Shown in pieces: positions 26,593 to 34,521 of a DNA stretch of 64,000 nucleotides. Both the position numbers and the translations under genes were made by a program. Position 1 is the first letter of the stretch; each line of letters opens with the position of its first letter. Origin of the DNA: Peribacillus asahii. GTDB lineage: Bacteria > Bacillota > Bacilli > Bacillales > DSM-1321. Below the pieces are notes generated by a model. It was not told the DNA's origin, did no database searches, and saw only the letters and a program-made list of their open reading frames with translations. Location: assembly GCF_004006295.1 (NCBI RefSeq), contig NZ_CP026095.1, forward strand, positions 2,714,001 through 2,778,000, written 5' to 3'.

Positions 26593-26769
26593 CTAATCTT
26601 GATACTTAGATAATTGTTGCTGCGCAGAATTAAGTGAGTTAATGGCTTGTTCAATCTTTTCTTTGTTGTCTTGTTTTTCTACAGAACTAAGCGCTTGTTG
26701 CAATGTGTTAACCGTATCCTGTACAGACGACATACTTTGGTCAACGTATTGTTTAGCTTTTCCTGGCAT
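26593..26769 (-). CDS. Small hypothetical protein, 58 residues
   Basis: ATG 26769 is preceded by AGGGAGGG at a suitable distance. The product begins MPGKAKQYVDQSMSSVQDTV and is almost wholly polar and helical, rich in Gln and Ser with a heptad-like hydrophobic spacing (LQQALSSVEKQDN, AINSLNSAQQQLSKY). It resembles small Bacillus helical proteins of unknown function; I cannot name a family. It ends before a clear terminator. The frame on the opposite strand is only its shadow. Confidence 0.65.
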   Translation of the reverse strand: MPGKAKQYVDQSMSSVQDTVNTLQQALSSVEKQDNKEKIEQAINSLNSAQQQLSKYQD

Positions 26770-26895
26770 ATGTAACCCTCCCTATACTAATTTCAAAAAT
26801 AGTATCTGCACAAATGAAAATAAAATTCCTACAAATTATTAGTTCGAGGGAAAGGAAAAGATACTTCCATTTTCTCTTCTGTCATTTTATATCCT

Positions 26896-27213
26896 CTAGC
26901 GCATCAAGGGGATAGGACGCCCTACCTCTATCGTTCGATTTAATTTTTTTCCTTTAATTTGTTCGATATGAGTGACATACTTCCCTTTCATTTTTTTGAC
27001 TTCTAATGTTTTAAACTCCTCTGTTCCCAATAAATCTGTTTGCTCCTCTAAAGGTTTTTGGATGTCTAAACCTTCGCTCTTTACCACAAATAAATCGGTC
27101 ATGTCATTTAACGTCTTATCCAATGAATAATTAATGCCCACTATCCCAATAATCACTACAAATATCCCAATTATGCTACCTATGATTCTCTGTTTTCTTT
27201 TATTTTGTCGCAT
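26896..27213 (-). CDS. Hypothetical single-span membrane protein
   Basis: 105 residues from ATG 27213, chosen because GAGGAGAG precedes it; a longer frame lacks a site. A basic N-terminus (MRQNKRKQR) leads to one helix (IIGSIIGIFVVIIGIVGINY), so about 75 residues face outside under the positive-inside rule. This outer part has a charged segment with KGKYVTHIEQIKGKK and no cysteine. Function not recognised. Confidence 0.6.
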   Translation of the reverse strand: MRQNKRKQRIIGSIIGIFVVIIGIVGINYSLDKTLNDMTDLFVVKSEGLDIQKPLEEQTDLLGTEEFKTLEVKKMKGKYVTHIEQIKGKKLNRTIEVGRPIPLMR

Positions 27214-27376
27214 TTCAACTCTCCTCTTTATACTATATTTGTTTATTGAACCTTCCCCGCCAAACTGCATCTAGTTGACTGGTATACTAAAAAACAATAC
27301 AGCAAAAGAGAAGTGAACGTGATGAGAAGGAGGGATTGGGGAGAAAGTATAAAAGAAACAAAGAAAAAATTCACAA

Positions 27377-27733
27377 TTATTCCCTATTGTTAAATAATAA
27401 GCTGAGGCTCTTTAATGTGTGAAGTCTGGCAGTAAGAATGAATAAATCATCGTAGTTATTTTCTATGTATTCATCAATAATGCTTAGCCCTTTCCTAAAT
27501 CTATTAACTAATAAATACGTGTACTCTTCATTCCAAATAAATCGGTTTATTCTCAGAAGTTCGTCTGCTAATATTTGGAATTTAAACTCCTCAACAAGAA
27601 GTTTTACTTGATACAATTTATCTCGATTTAAAATCAAGCTGTTTTTTTTATTTTGATAATGTTTATGAACAAATTTTACAAAACCATCTATATTTTCAGC
27701 CAGCATTTTCGCTATTTGCATCTCGAAGTTCAT
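27377..27733 (-). CDS. Hypothetical cytoplasmic protein, 118 residues
   Basis: ATG 27733 has GAGGAGATG in front of it. The protein is predicted all-helical with alternate Leu/Ile and charged residues (LVEEFKFQILADELLRINRF). There is no membrane segment and no motif that I know. It is AT-rich like the genes on either side and lies in an accessory region, so it may be a mobile or strain-specific gene. Confidence 0.55.
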   Translation of the reverse strand: MNFEMQIAKMLAENIDGFVKFVHKHYQNKKNSLILNRDKLYQVKLLVEEFKFQILADELLRINRFIWNEEYTYLLVNRFRKGLSIIDEYIENNYDDLFILTARLHTLKSLSLLFNNRE

Positions 27734-27824
27734 TTCTTCATCTCCTCAATGTCTAATAATTACTATGAAGAGTTTATGTTTTGAGACAATATTTTAACAC
27801 CAACAATACAATCTACTACAAGAA

Positions 27825-27882
27825 GCCTGTTCCCCTCATTCGTTGATGCTTTAATGTCGTCGGGGACAGGCACTGATTTTTT
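27825..27882. repeat. REP-like GGGGACAGGC hairpin
   Basis: GCCTGTTCCCC (27825-27835) pairs with GGGGACAGGC (27862-27871), followed by T-rich DNA on the plus strand. The motif GTGCCTGTCCCC is familiar from dispersed repeats in Bacillaceae genomes. It could also act as a terminator for the HTH-J gene on its right. Confidence 0.5.
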
Positions 27883-27896
27883 TATACACGTAATCA

Positions 27897-28676
27897 TCAT
27901 TTATCTTTAGTACTATTTCTAAAATTATCGTAATCCGTCTTAATGTAATGAAATAACTTTGCGTTGCCGCCTTGGTCTGGATGAGTTATTTTTAATAACC
28001 CTTTATATTCTGCCAACACTTCTTTATTACTCGCCATTTTTGAAAGCCCTAATTTTTTACTATAATTATTTGATTGAGTGTTGGAGGTGAGAGTGTAATG
28101 GTCTCCTTTGCTTTCTTTTAATTTTTTTAATTCATTACGTAATTCAATATTTTGTTTCACTAAATTCTTTATTTCACTTTGTAATTTATTTTCCTTATTC
28201 TGTAAAATGATCACTTCTTTTTTCAGCTTATCTCTTTGCTCAATTAATCTGCGCTTTGCATTCTCGTGAAGTTCTTCCATTCCTTCTATATGCTTATCTT
28301 GTGCCTGTATTTTTAGTTTTAATCGGTGGATCATTTCATCCATATTTTGATTAGTATGATCATCGATAAACAGCTTTGAGGTTGTATCATCAACTATGTA
28401 ATCAGTTTTCTTGTTTCTGTTTCCTTCGTATTTAATTCTGCCTTCATGTAACCAACGTCTAACTATTTGATTACTAATACTTTCTGATACTCCTGCATCT
28501 TTTAACAGGTCAAACGCTTGATCTGTGTCATCAATTATGCAGTCAGTTTCTCTACTCCTTTTTCCTCCCTCATATTTAATCTTCCCTTCACGCAGCCAAC
28601 GTCTCACAGTTTGAATGCTAGTACTTTCTGATACTCCCGCATCCTGTAACAGCTCAAATACTTGATCTGTGTTCAC
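27897..28676 (-). CDS. Tandem HTH, coiled-coil, C-terminal J-domain protein
   Basis: 259 residues from GTG 28676 (GGAAGGCGG lies 6 nt before; ATGs farther up have no site). Two near-identical repeats come first: TDQVFELLQDAGVSESTSIQ with VRRWLREGKIKYEG, then TDQAFDLLKDAGVSES with VRRWLHEGRIKYEG, each about 48 residues and shaped like a winged HTH (MerR/excisionase-like recognition helix). A coiled coil of about 75 residues follows (starting near MIHRLKLKIQAQDK). The C-terminus is a J-domain-like helix pair with the HPD motif in LLKITHPDQGGNA. HPD normally stimulates Hsp70 (DnaK). A DNA-binding J-protein is unusual; plasmid and phage proteins of this kind exist, but I cannot name a function. 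Confidence 0.65.
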   Translation of the reverse strand: MNTDQVFELLQDAGVSESTSIQTVRRWLREGKIKYEGGKRSRETDCIIDDTDQAFDLLKDAGVSESISNQIVRRWLHEGRIKYEGNRNKKTDYIVDDTTSKLFIDDHTNQNMDEMIHRLKLKIQAQDKHIEGMEELHENAKRRLIEQRDKLKKEVIILQNKENKLQSEIKNLVKQNIELRNELKKLKESKGDHYTLTSNTQSNNYSKKLGLSKMASNKEVLAEYKGLLKITHPDQGGNAKLFHYIKTDYDNFRNSTKDK

Positions 28677-28866
28677 AATGTTCCGCCTTCCCCTCTTATT
28701 ACGCCACATCATGTTATATTGAGTGACATCAGCCTGAAAAATGAATCATTTTTGTACCTCGTCACAAAAATTTCAACAGCGTATTCAAATAAACATTCTT
28801 ATGTCGGTTTAACAAGTTGAAATCGAAGTAGAAGATATCTTCTACACGATCAATTATATGAATGAG

Positions 28867-29652
28867 TTAATCCAACACTTGCACTTTCACCTTTTTAACG
28901 CCCCAATTTAAAGCATCCTGCTCATTAGGAATAAAGACATCTACTCTATTTCCTTTTATAGCACTACCTGTATCCTCGGCTGTTGCGTAGCCATAGCCCT
29001 CCACATACACTTTTGATCCAAGCGGAATGACAGATGGGTCAACTGCTACGACTTTTGCATCCGGATTCGATTTTAAGTCGACACCTGTAGCTGTAGTCCC
29101 AATACACCCCTGACAATCAGCAGTATATGCCGTCGCTCTTACGGTAATCTCTTTTTCTATATCTGATTGATTCGTAGTTTCACTTTTTGATACTGTTTTT
29201 TCTTGTTCCGCTGTATTAGCTGGTACAGCTGTGTTAGTTGGTACAGCTTGCTCTGATTTCGTTCCAGATTCTACGTTCTCTGTCTCAACTTTATTTACCC
29301 CTGGTTTCATAACTAGGTTCTGTTCCGGATGAATTGTATCTGAATTTAAACCGTTCCAAGACTTAAGATCGTTTACTGATACATCATTGTTATGCGCGAT
29401 TTCCGATAGCGTGTCCCCCGACTCGACCATATAATCCACTTCTTGAAAAACCTGTAGTGTTTCTCCCGCATAAATTGTATCTGACGACAACTGGTTCCAA
29501 GACTTAATTTCTTCTATTGAAGCTTTATATGTTTGAGATAGCCCCCATAATGTGTCTCCATCTTTCAGTTCGACATCTTCTGCTTGTACCGGACTAGTAA
29601 ATGCACTAGATATTGCAGCCGCTGCCACTAGTGATAAGATTGATTTTTTCAT
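28867..29652 (-). CDS. yocH: YocH-like cell-wall protein: two LysM plus 3D domain
   Basis: 261 residues. Sec signal peptide ends near VQAED. Two LysM motifs (about 27-70 and 72-115; GDTLWGLSQTYKASIEEI and GDTLSEIAHNNDVSVNDL) bind peptidoglycan. A Thr/Ser-rich linker leads to a C-terminal 3D domain with the three conserved Asp residues (in AVDPSVIP, AEDTGSAI and RVDVF). YocH in B. subtilis is a WalR-controlled cell-wall hydrolase/resuscitation-like protein; the 3D domain has the fold of lytic transglycosylase MltA. Ribosome site AGGGAGGTAAC. I find no clear WalR box upstream. Confidence 0.88.
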   Translation of the reverse strand: MKKSILSLVAAAAISSAFTSPVQAEDVELKDGDTLWGLSQTYKASIEEIKSWNQLSSDTIYAGETLQVFQEVDYMVESGDTLSEIAHNNDVSVNDLKSWNGLNSDTIHPEQNLVMKPGVNKVETENVESGTKSEQAVPTNTAVPANTAEQEKTVSKSETTNQSDIEKEITVRATAYTADCQGCIGTTATGVDLKSNPDAKVVAVDPSVIPLGSKVYVEGYGYATAEDTGSAIKGNRVDVFIPNEQDALNWGVKKVKVQVLD

Positions 29653-29799
29653 ATGTTGTTACCTCCCTGTAAGCTAATATTTGCAATCATATCACAGTTA
29701 TTTCCTATACAAAGAACAAACAGATAAAGAATAGATGACAGATATCACAGAAGTATAACGGGAAGATATCAATTTTTAAAATAATACTAGAATAATTAA

Positions 29800-29934
29800 T
29801 CACATCTGACGTTGTATCCAACTTACAACATCAACGGCGGAGTTCGGTTATTAGATGCTCTAACTATACTGAATCATCCATTCAAAACAGGCCATCTCTC
29901 AGAAAATGAACAAGATATATTCAAAGAATTGTAG
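29800..29934 (+). pseudogene. C-terminal remnant of an unidentified protein
   Basis: A 44-codon open stretch with no start reads SHLTLYPTYNINGGVRLLDA, then LTILNHPFKTGHLSENEQDI, and ends FKEL before TAG. Composition is strongly protein-like, and it is not a shadow of another gene. The stop in frame at 29797 cuts it off, so the rest of its gene has been lost. I do not recognise the parent family. Confidence 0.35.
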
Positions 29935-30085
29935 TAGATTATGTCGTTATAAACAAGGACACAAGGTGTTTCGAAACATCCTTATATAATTGAGAATTAT
30001 ACATGGATATTACATAGTTAAACTTAAATTAATAAATTGACATTTTTTCACTTAAAATTAAAATAAAAAAAAGGAGGTGTTATCT

Positions 30086-30376
30086 GTGAAAAAGAAGTTG
30101 TTTTGGTTTCCTTTGTTAGCGGCATTGTTATCAATAGGAGTTTTATATACAATCGGAAACGTATTTGAAATCTCATTTTTGGGTTGGAATTTTTATGAAG
30201 AAAATCCATCTAAAGGGGTAATTTTTGAAGCAGGAGGTTCGGTTGTTCCTATTATAATTGGTTTTGTCGTTGGATTTATTACAGAACGAATACTCAAAAT
30301 AAGCATAAAAGCAACCATAACTTGGTATAATGCCGAGTTTTTTTATGCAATTCTAAACATCTCAACAGTTGCATAG
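30086..30376 (+). pseudogene. Small membrane protein truncated by an IS end
   Basis: GTG 30086 follows AAAGGAGGTG at good distance. Two hydrophobic helices are encoded (FPLLAALLSIGVLYTIG and SVVPIIIGFVVGFITERIL), separated by an extracytoplasmic loop. From about residue 75 the frame leaves recognisable protein sequence and enters the end of the IS1595-like remnant (near 30310-30340), so the natural C-terminus seems to be replaced. Function unknown. Confidence 0.5.
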
Positions 30377-30930
30377 TTTGATTTGTGGACAGCACTTAAT
30401 AAAAGTTGCCTCACTCGTTCTTTTTGAGCAACTTTCTTAGCTTGTTCAAGGTATCTGAACCAGTATAAATAGTTATACAAGTATTTCGTTTCCACACCTT
30501 GAAATCGTTCCGTAAATTGTTTTAAACGTTTACGGTACGCATTTACGTGCTGGATATGATAGATAGACTTTCTCACATAAATTCCTTTTCTCATATTCAC
30601 CATTTCGTGTTGCAACCCCTTATCTTTGGCGAATTTCTTATAATTCTTAGCCGTATCAGAACATAGCAAAGCAGAGGTATCGATAAACGAACCTAACACC
30701 TTATCAATGTCCGTTGATTTAATACGTCCTTTTCCCGCCATTTGAGAGATAACTTTGTCCATTACAGTCTTGTGCTACTAAAACACAGACTTGTTCCTTC
30801 GAAATACCCCTTTTGGTAGCTACCCCACCACGTTTACGAGATTTTCTATGTGTAATAAACAATCTATACGAAAATAGCCAAACGAAAAGACTCTTACTCA
30901 CTGCTGCATACCTTATTCATCTTTCCTTAA
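30343..30930 (-). mobile_element. Decayed IS1595-family transposase
   Basis: The C-terminal half (30343-30762) reads SALLCSDTAKNYKKFAKDKG, HIQHVNAYRKRLKQFTERFQ and YLYNYLYWFRYLEQ, the DDE-type end of ISXO2-like transposases. An upstream piece in another frame (30719-30901) carries RKRGGVATKRGISKEQVCVL, the matching N-terminal-central motif. The two frames overlap and the N-terminus with the zinc ribbon is missing. It is therefore broken by a frameshift and truncated. A sequence GCATTATACCAAGTTAT at about 30315 may be the element end. Confidence 0.75.
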
Positions 30931-31446
30931 GAGTAGTGAACAGCACTCCACATGACTTGACTATAGAAAAGCCCTTACGACTTAATTACTCTCCCCACGG
31001 GCTATCTGTTTTCCCTAGTTGCTCACTATAAAATAACGAGAATGAATAGAATCATATATATTTTTCACTAATAGTTCAAAATATTCCGCAACCGTTTTCT
31101 AGGCAGTTAGACGACAGACGTTTACTGCTATTCCCTTACATTTTTCACTATATAGTTGTACCCTACCTAGATTTGTTCAAGTAAGCATAGCTGAAACATC
31201 ATTTTCATCATTCGTTTACCTATTCTTATAGGTGTTTATACATTATTATTTGATAAAATACAATTTTCAGGTGTACAATAAGCAGCATTCTTCTACTTAG
31301 ATACTTCCCTCCTTATGCAGCTACTCTGGCTCTTAGTTTAATAAGAACTATTAATTAATACTTCGCAAACCTGATAATGATTATAAAATTGATATATTAA
31401 CTGCTATGTTAAAATAGAGTTAGTTTAAAAGAAGAGGTGTTACTAC
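30931..31446. other. 516-bp gap with no recognised gene
   Basis: AT-rich sequence between the IS1595 remnant and the SLAP gene. I find no coding frame with a start and ribosome site. An AGCCC/GGGCT hairpin near 30974-31002 may be a terminator. The promoter of the SLAP gene should lie at the right edge. Confidence 0.4.
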
Positions 31447-31827
31447 ATGCAAAAGCTTCAGTTTGAACCATCATGGGATAAAACCTTATCCCCTAAAGAT
31501 CGTAAAAGAATTGAGGAAATTTATTTCGAAACGAGCTTATCCAATCCTGCTAATGTGCAACTAACCCCTTTATGGCAAGCCACCAATCATAAGGAAGAAC
31601 TATTAGTTACCGTACTTGTCCATAATTTTAGCCAACAAGTACTTTTATTCCATAATAAAAAACTACGTTATATTGAAAATAAAGAAATCATCGCGGAGTA
31701 TATCTTTAACCTTCCATCACTAGTCATTCAACGAGAAACTAGTATGCCATGGACATTTATTTTTCCTGTTGAAAGTTTGAAGAACCGAGCAACATTAGAA
31801 AAAGGCTATTTAGAATTTGTTGATTAG
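31447..31827 (+). CDS. SLAP-domain protein
   Basis: 126 residues, ATG with GAAGAGGTG upstream. The sequence begins MQKLQFEPSWDKTLSPKDRK and contains QLTPLWQATNHKEELLVTVL, followed by a strand LEKGYLEFVD at the end; this arrangement matches the SLAP domain found in Bacillus S-layer assembly proteins. There is no signal peptide or membrane helix, so it is a cytosolic single-domain version. Its role is unknown, perhaps in surface-layer assembly. A tnpB element has inserted just behind its stop codon. Confidence 0.7.
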   Translation: MQKLQFEPSWDKTLSPKDRKRIEEIYFETSLSNPANVQLTPLWQATNHKEELLVTVLVHNFSQQVLLFHNKKLRYIENKEIIAEYIFNLPSLVIQRETSMPWTFIFPVESLKNRATLEKGYLEFVD

Positions 31828-31835
31828 TTAAATCC

Positions 31836-31995
31836 TTGAACTACCCCCACCTACTCCACTACGTTTCGTTGAGGAGGGGGATTCCTACGTACAAGATTCT
31901 ATCGAACCTTAATGGAGTAGGCGATCCCTGTCGCACCGACAGTTAGCAGTACAAACGACTAACCTAGCAAGTCTCCTGCAAAAAAAAGAATCTAG
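31836..31995 (-). ncRNA. Putative omegaRNA and right end of the second tnpB element
   Basis: About 160 nt of non-coding DNA after tnpB on the minus strand. It ends in a long imperfect hairpin between GAGGAGGGGG (31871-31880) and CCCCCACCTACTC (31844-31856) and then TTCAA at 31840-31836. A second hairpin TGTCGGTGCGACA sits inside. The layout equals the first element and IS605 right ends; the first bases past the end are 9 bp after the SLAP stop codon, so a guide from here would match the SLAP locus flank. Confidence 0.6.
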
Positions 31996-33168
31996 TTAGA
32001 CAGCTAACGCTAATTCTTTTATATTTTTAGATGCGTTCACATCTGCGTTGTCTGTGTGACCGCATTTTTGACACACAAATTCAGCTTGCGATGGACGATT
32101 GGCTTTTTCTGTATGGCCGCAAGCATGACAACGCTGTGAGGTACGCGTAGGATGGACAGCGATGACGGTTTTCCCATACCATTCCGCTTTATATTTGAGC
32201 ATGGTACGGAATTGTGACCAAGATGCTTCACTGATCGCTTTTGCCAGATTGTGATTCTTCCTCATATTCGCTACCTTTAAATCTTCTATTCCGATCACAT
32301 CGTGGTTTTTGATGATTTCGGTAGATATTTTTTGAAGGTAGTCTATTCGTGCGTTCACGATTTTTTCGTGAATACGCGCCACTTTTTTTCGTTGTTTTTG
32401 ATAATTTTTTGCTTCATTTAGTGGCTTCTTTTGTTGAATCGCTCTTTCTTGTCTTCTCGATAAGATCCGTTGTGCTTTCACCAATTTTTCCTCCAGAGAA
32501 CGGAAAAACTTTGGGTTTGAATAGATGGTTCCATCTGACAGAATCGCAAAATCTTTTAGGCCGACATCGATGCCAACAGCCGAATTTGTTTTTGGTAATT
32601 CTGTTCCTTCTACTTTGGTCGTTAGAGAAACAAAATATTTTCCCGATGGATTCCGTCTAATCGTCGCACTCAAAATACGACCGTGTACTTCACGACTTTT
32701 GGCAAAACGAACAAGACCTAGCTTTGGCAACTTGATCTGGTCGTCTATAACAGCGATATTTCCATTCGTATGCTTCGTAACGTAAGACTGGACAGGATTC
32801 TTTTTTGATTTAAAACGTGGTAGCTTATTCTGTTTTTTGTAATATCGACTATAAGCATCCGCTAAGTTTTCCACCGATTTTTGCAAAGCGATACTATCCA
32901 CTTCTTTCAAAAAAGAATACTGTTTCTTTAATTCTGGAAGTTCTTTGATGGTTTCATATTTATTCAAATAGTCCCCTTTCCAATTATTTGAGGAAAGTTG
33001 ACCATTCTGCTTCATTTCTTCTGTGATAAACCAGTAAGCGTCTTTTTCTTTCTGTTTACCAAGAAAGAGATTAAAGACAAATCTTGAACAACCGATTGTC
33101 TTATGGATGAGTTCCCTTTGTTTCTGATTAGGGTATAAGCGAAACTTAAAAGCTTTGTGGATGAACAT
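31996..33168 (-). mobile_element. tnpB: IS200/IS605-type TnpB RNA-guided nuclease (tnpA absent)
   Basis: 390 residues, intact. Start MFIHKAFKFRLYPNQKQRELI is classic for TnpB. RuvC residues are present in GIDVGLKDFA (Asp), IGIEDLKVANM (Glu) and CGHTDNADVNASKNI (Asp); the zinc ribbon has CHACGHT and CQKCGHT pairs. It belongs to a different subfamily from the tnpB at 19.2 kb. No tnpA neighbour. Its promoter (33198-33227) and GGAGGTG ribosome site look functional, and both ends can be recognised, so this is a probably active RNA-guided nuclease. Confidence 0.93.
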
Positions 33169-33197
33169 GGTTGAGCACCTCCTTCACCATTTACCTT

Positions 33198-33227
33198 ATT
33201 ATACCATATGTAAACCCAAGGATACAA
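33198..33227 (-). promoter_or_regulatory. SigA-type promoter of the second tnpB
   Basis: On the minus strand TTGTAT at 33227-33222 is separated by 18 bp from a perfect TATAAT at 33203-33198, 25 bp or so upstream of the GGAGGTG site of tnpB. The same TTGTAT-18-TATAAT pattern stands before the truncated tnpB at 58.1 kb. Confidence 0.6.
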
Positions 33228-33344
33228 ACATATATTCCCTTTTTTAAAAAAATAGTCACTAATCAAAAGGACAAAAGGGATGGTCCTCCTATCATCGTCA
33301 TTTTCTTATGATTCAACCAACAGTCGGACAATCGAGATGGCAAG

Positions 33345-33437
33345 TAAGCCATCCCAATCAGAAGGCGATTCATCCCCTCCCTACTCATCGGGCTATCACC
33401 CTTCACATTCCTTGAGGAAGGGGTATTCTCGCCTATT
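33345..33437 (-). mobile_element. Orphan IS605-type end of another tnpB family
   Basis: Minus-strand sequence GGCGAGAATACCCCTTCC, then AAGGGTGATAGCCCGATGAG and TAGGGAGGGGATGAATCGCC forms a set of stems (GGCGA/TCGCC and CCCCTTCC/GGGAGGGG) and has the GAGAA...GGGGATGA pattern of IS605-like right ends. No tnpB of the matching type lies on its 5' side; an unrelated gene follows. It could be a solo omegaRNA-like remnant. Confidence 0.4.
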
Positions 33438-33539
33438 TTTTTGATAAAAGAAAAATAAAACTTCTAGATTATTACAAGCTAGAACGTGAAATAATAATAA
33501 CAGTGAATACATTGAGTTTTAAGGAGATGCTTTTTACAG

Positions 33540-33731
33540 ATGGGTGCTATAGAACGGAATGGGTATAGATTTGAACCCGAGTATAGTGTAATCGGGCAAA
33601 ATGGGGCAATTCACGTATATAATGAAGGGGCGTTTGTTGAAGAAGTAAAATTTTCCTTTTCCGGGAAATATCCCGAACTTAATCAAATTGAACAGCTAAT
33701 TAATGAATATTGCGAACAGCATGGAATCTAA
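33540..33731 (+). CDS. YbxH-like small protein (DUF5370)
   Basis: 63 residues, ATG after AAGGAGATG. MGAIERNGYRFEPEYSVIGQ, then GAIHVYNEGAFVEEVKFSF are close to what I remember of B. subtilis YbxH, a small protein of unknown function of the same length. Beta-rich, no cysteine, no membrane helix. An omegaRNA-like element has entered directly after its stop. Family name from memory. Confidence 0.65.
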   Translation: MGAIERNGYRFEPEYSVIGQNGAIHVYNEGAFVEEVKFSFSGKYPELNQIEQLINEYCEQHGI

Positions 33732-33750
33732 TTTCTACATGTCCCTCCCC

Positions 33751-33831
33751 CTGCCTCTTCCTACGAAGGAATGGTAAGTAATATGGTTGCGAGAAAGAAT
33801 CCCATGGCTTTTTAGCCATGGGATTGGTTAG
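33751..33831 (+). mobile_element. Solo omegaRNA-like element, divergent copy (C)
   Basis: An 81-nt segment from CTGCCTCTTC to GGTTAG is a diverged copy of the two 78-nt elements at 36215 and 58583: it keeps GAGAAAGAA and a strong CCATGGC/GCCATGG hairpin at its end. It sits without any tnpB between the YbxH-like gene and ypbS; its last bases contain the ypbS stop codon (TAA on the minus strand), so the insertion touches the 3' end of ypbS. Confidence 0.65.
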
Positions 33832-34085
33832 TTCAATGACTCGACATAAACACGAACCATTTCGGTCGTAACGAGTTTACGAGTAGGGATAAATCTTTCA
33901 TTTGCAAGCACATTAATTTGCAAAGTGACTTCATTAATTTTGTCTGTTGTAAAGTCCTTTCCTGCTTTACATAAATCTATAGCCTCTTGAATATATTCTT
34001 CCCGTTGTTGGTCTAAACGAGTAAATTTAGTGAAATCTTGATTTTGTTTTTGGGCATGTAACGTGATAGCCTTGTGTACACTCAT
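33828..34085 (-). CDS. ypbS: YpbS, DUF2533 family
   Basis: 85 residues, AGGAGTG upstream of the ATG. MSVHKAITLHAQKQNQDFTK and EEAIDLC-like helix (EYIQEAIDLCKAGKDFT) plus LVTTEMVRVYVESLN match the Bacillus YpbS family (DUF2533), a small helical protein of unknown function. The last codon lies at the boundary of an inserted omegaRNA-like element, yet the family's terminal VTxEMVxxYVE helix is intact, so the protein is probably complete. Confidence 0.8.
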   Translation of the reverse strand: MSVHKAITLHAQKQNQDFTKFTRLDQQREEYIQEAIDLCKAGKDFTTDKINEVTLQINVLANERFIPTRKLVTTEMVRVYVESLN

Positions 34086-34322
34086 GATTGTTCACTCCTA
34101 TGATTGGTATAATAGTTAACTTCTATATTAACAAGTTTATATAAAAAACTAAAGAATGAGAATTCCTAATTTTTAATCATTTTTAGCGGGAATTAATTCC
34201 ACGTTCCTGTCCCTCCTAAATATCGGTAATTCAGATAGAAAGAATCCTAGAAATATAAGATGATTTTATTTGTATATACTAGCCATTATCTTTACCTTGA
34301 AACAGCTATTTCATAATACAAA

Positions 34323-34360
34323 GAGAGCTCAGTCTTTAAAGACTGAGCTCTCCTTCCTAT
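34323..34360 (-). terminator. Terminator of the amino acid permease gene
   Basis: A 30-nt perfect palindrome, with arms GAGAGCTCAGTCTTT and AAAGACTGAGCTCTC, lies about 165 bp downstream of the permease stop codon. TTGTATTATG follows on the minus strand. The core resembles the terminator at 17101. Confidence 0.65.
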
Positions 34361-34521
34361 TTACTTCTATTTTAACAAGCATTACGTTTGCAACCTCGCT
34401 TGAATGATGATTGCAACTATTATGTTTCCTTGAATTAGATGACAGGGCTTTAATCCCTTATAACAGAATCACATGTACGTACTACGGACTCCTTTATCGA
34501 AATGCCGTCAGCTTGTTATTA

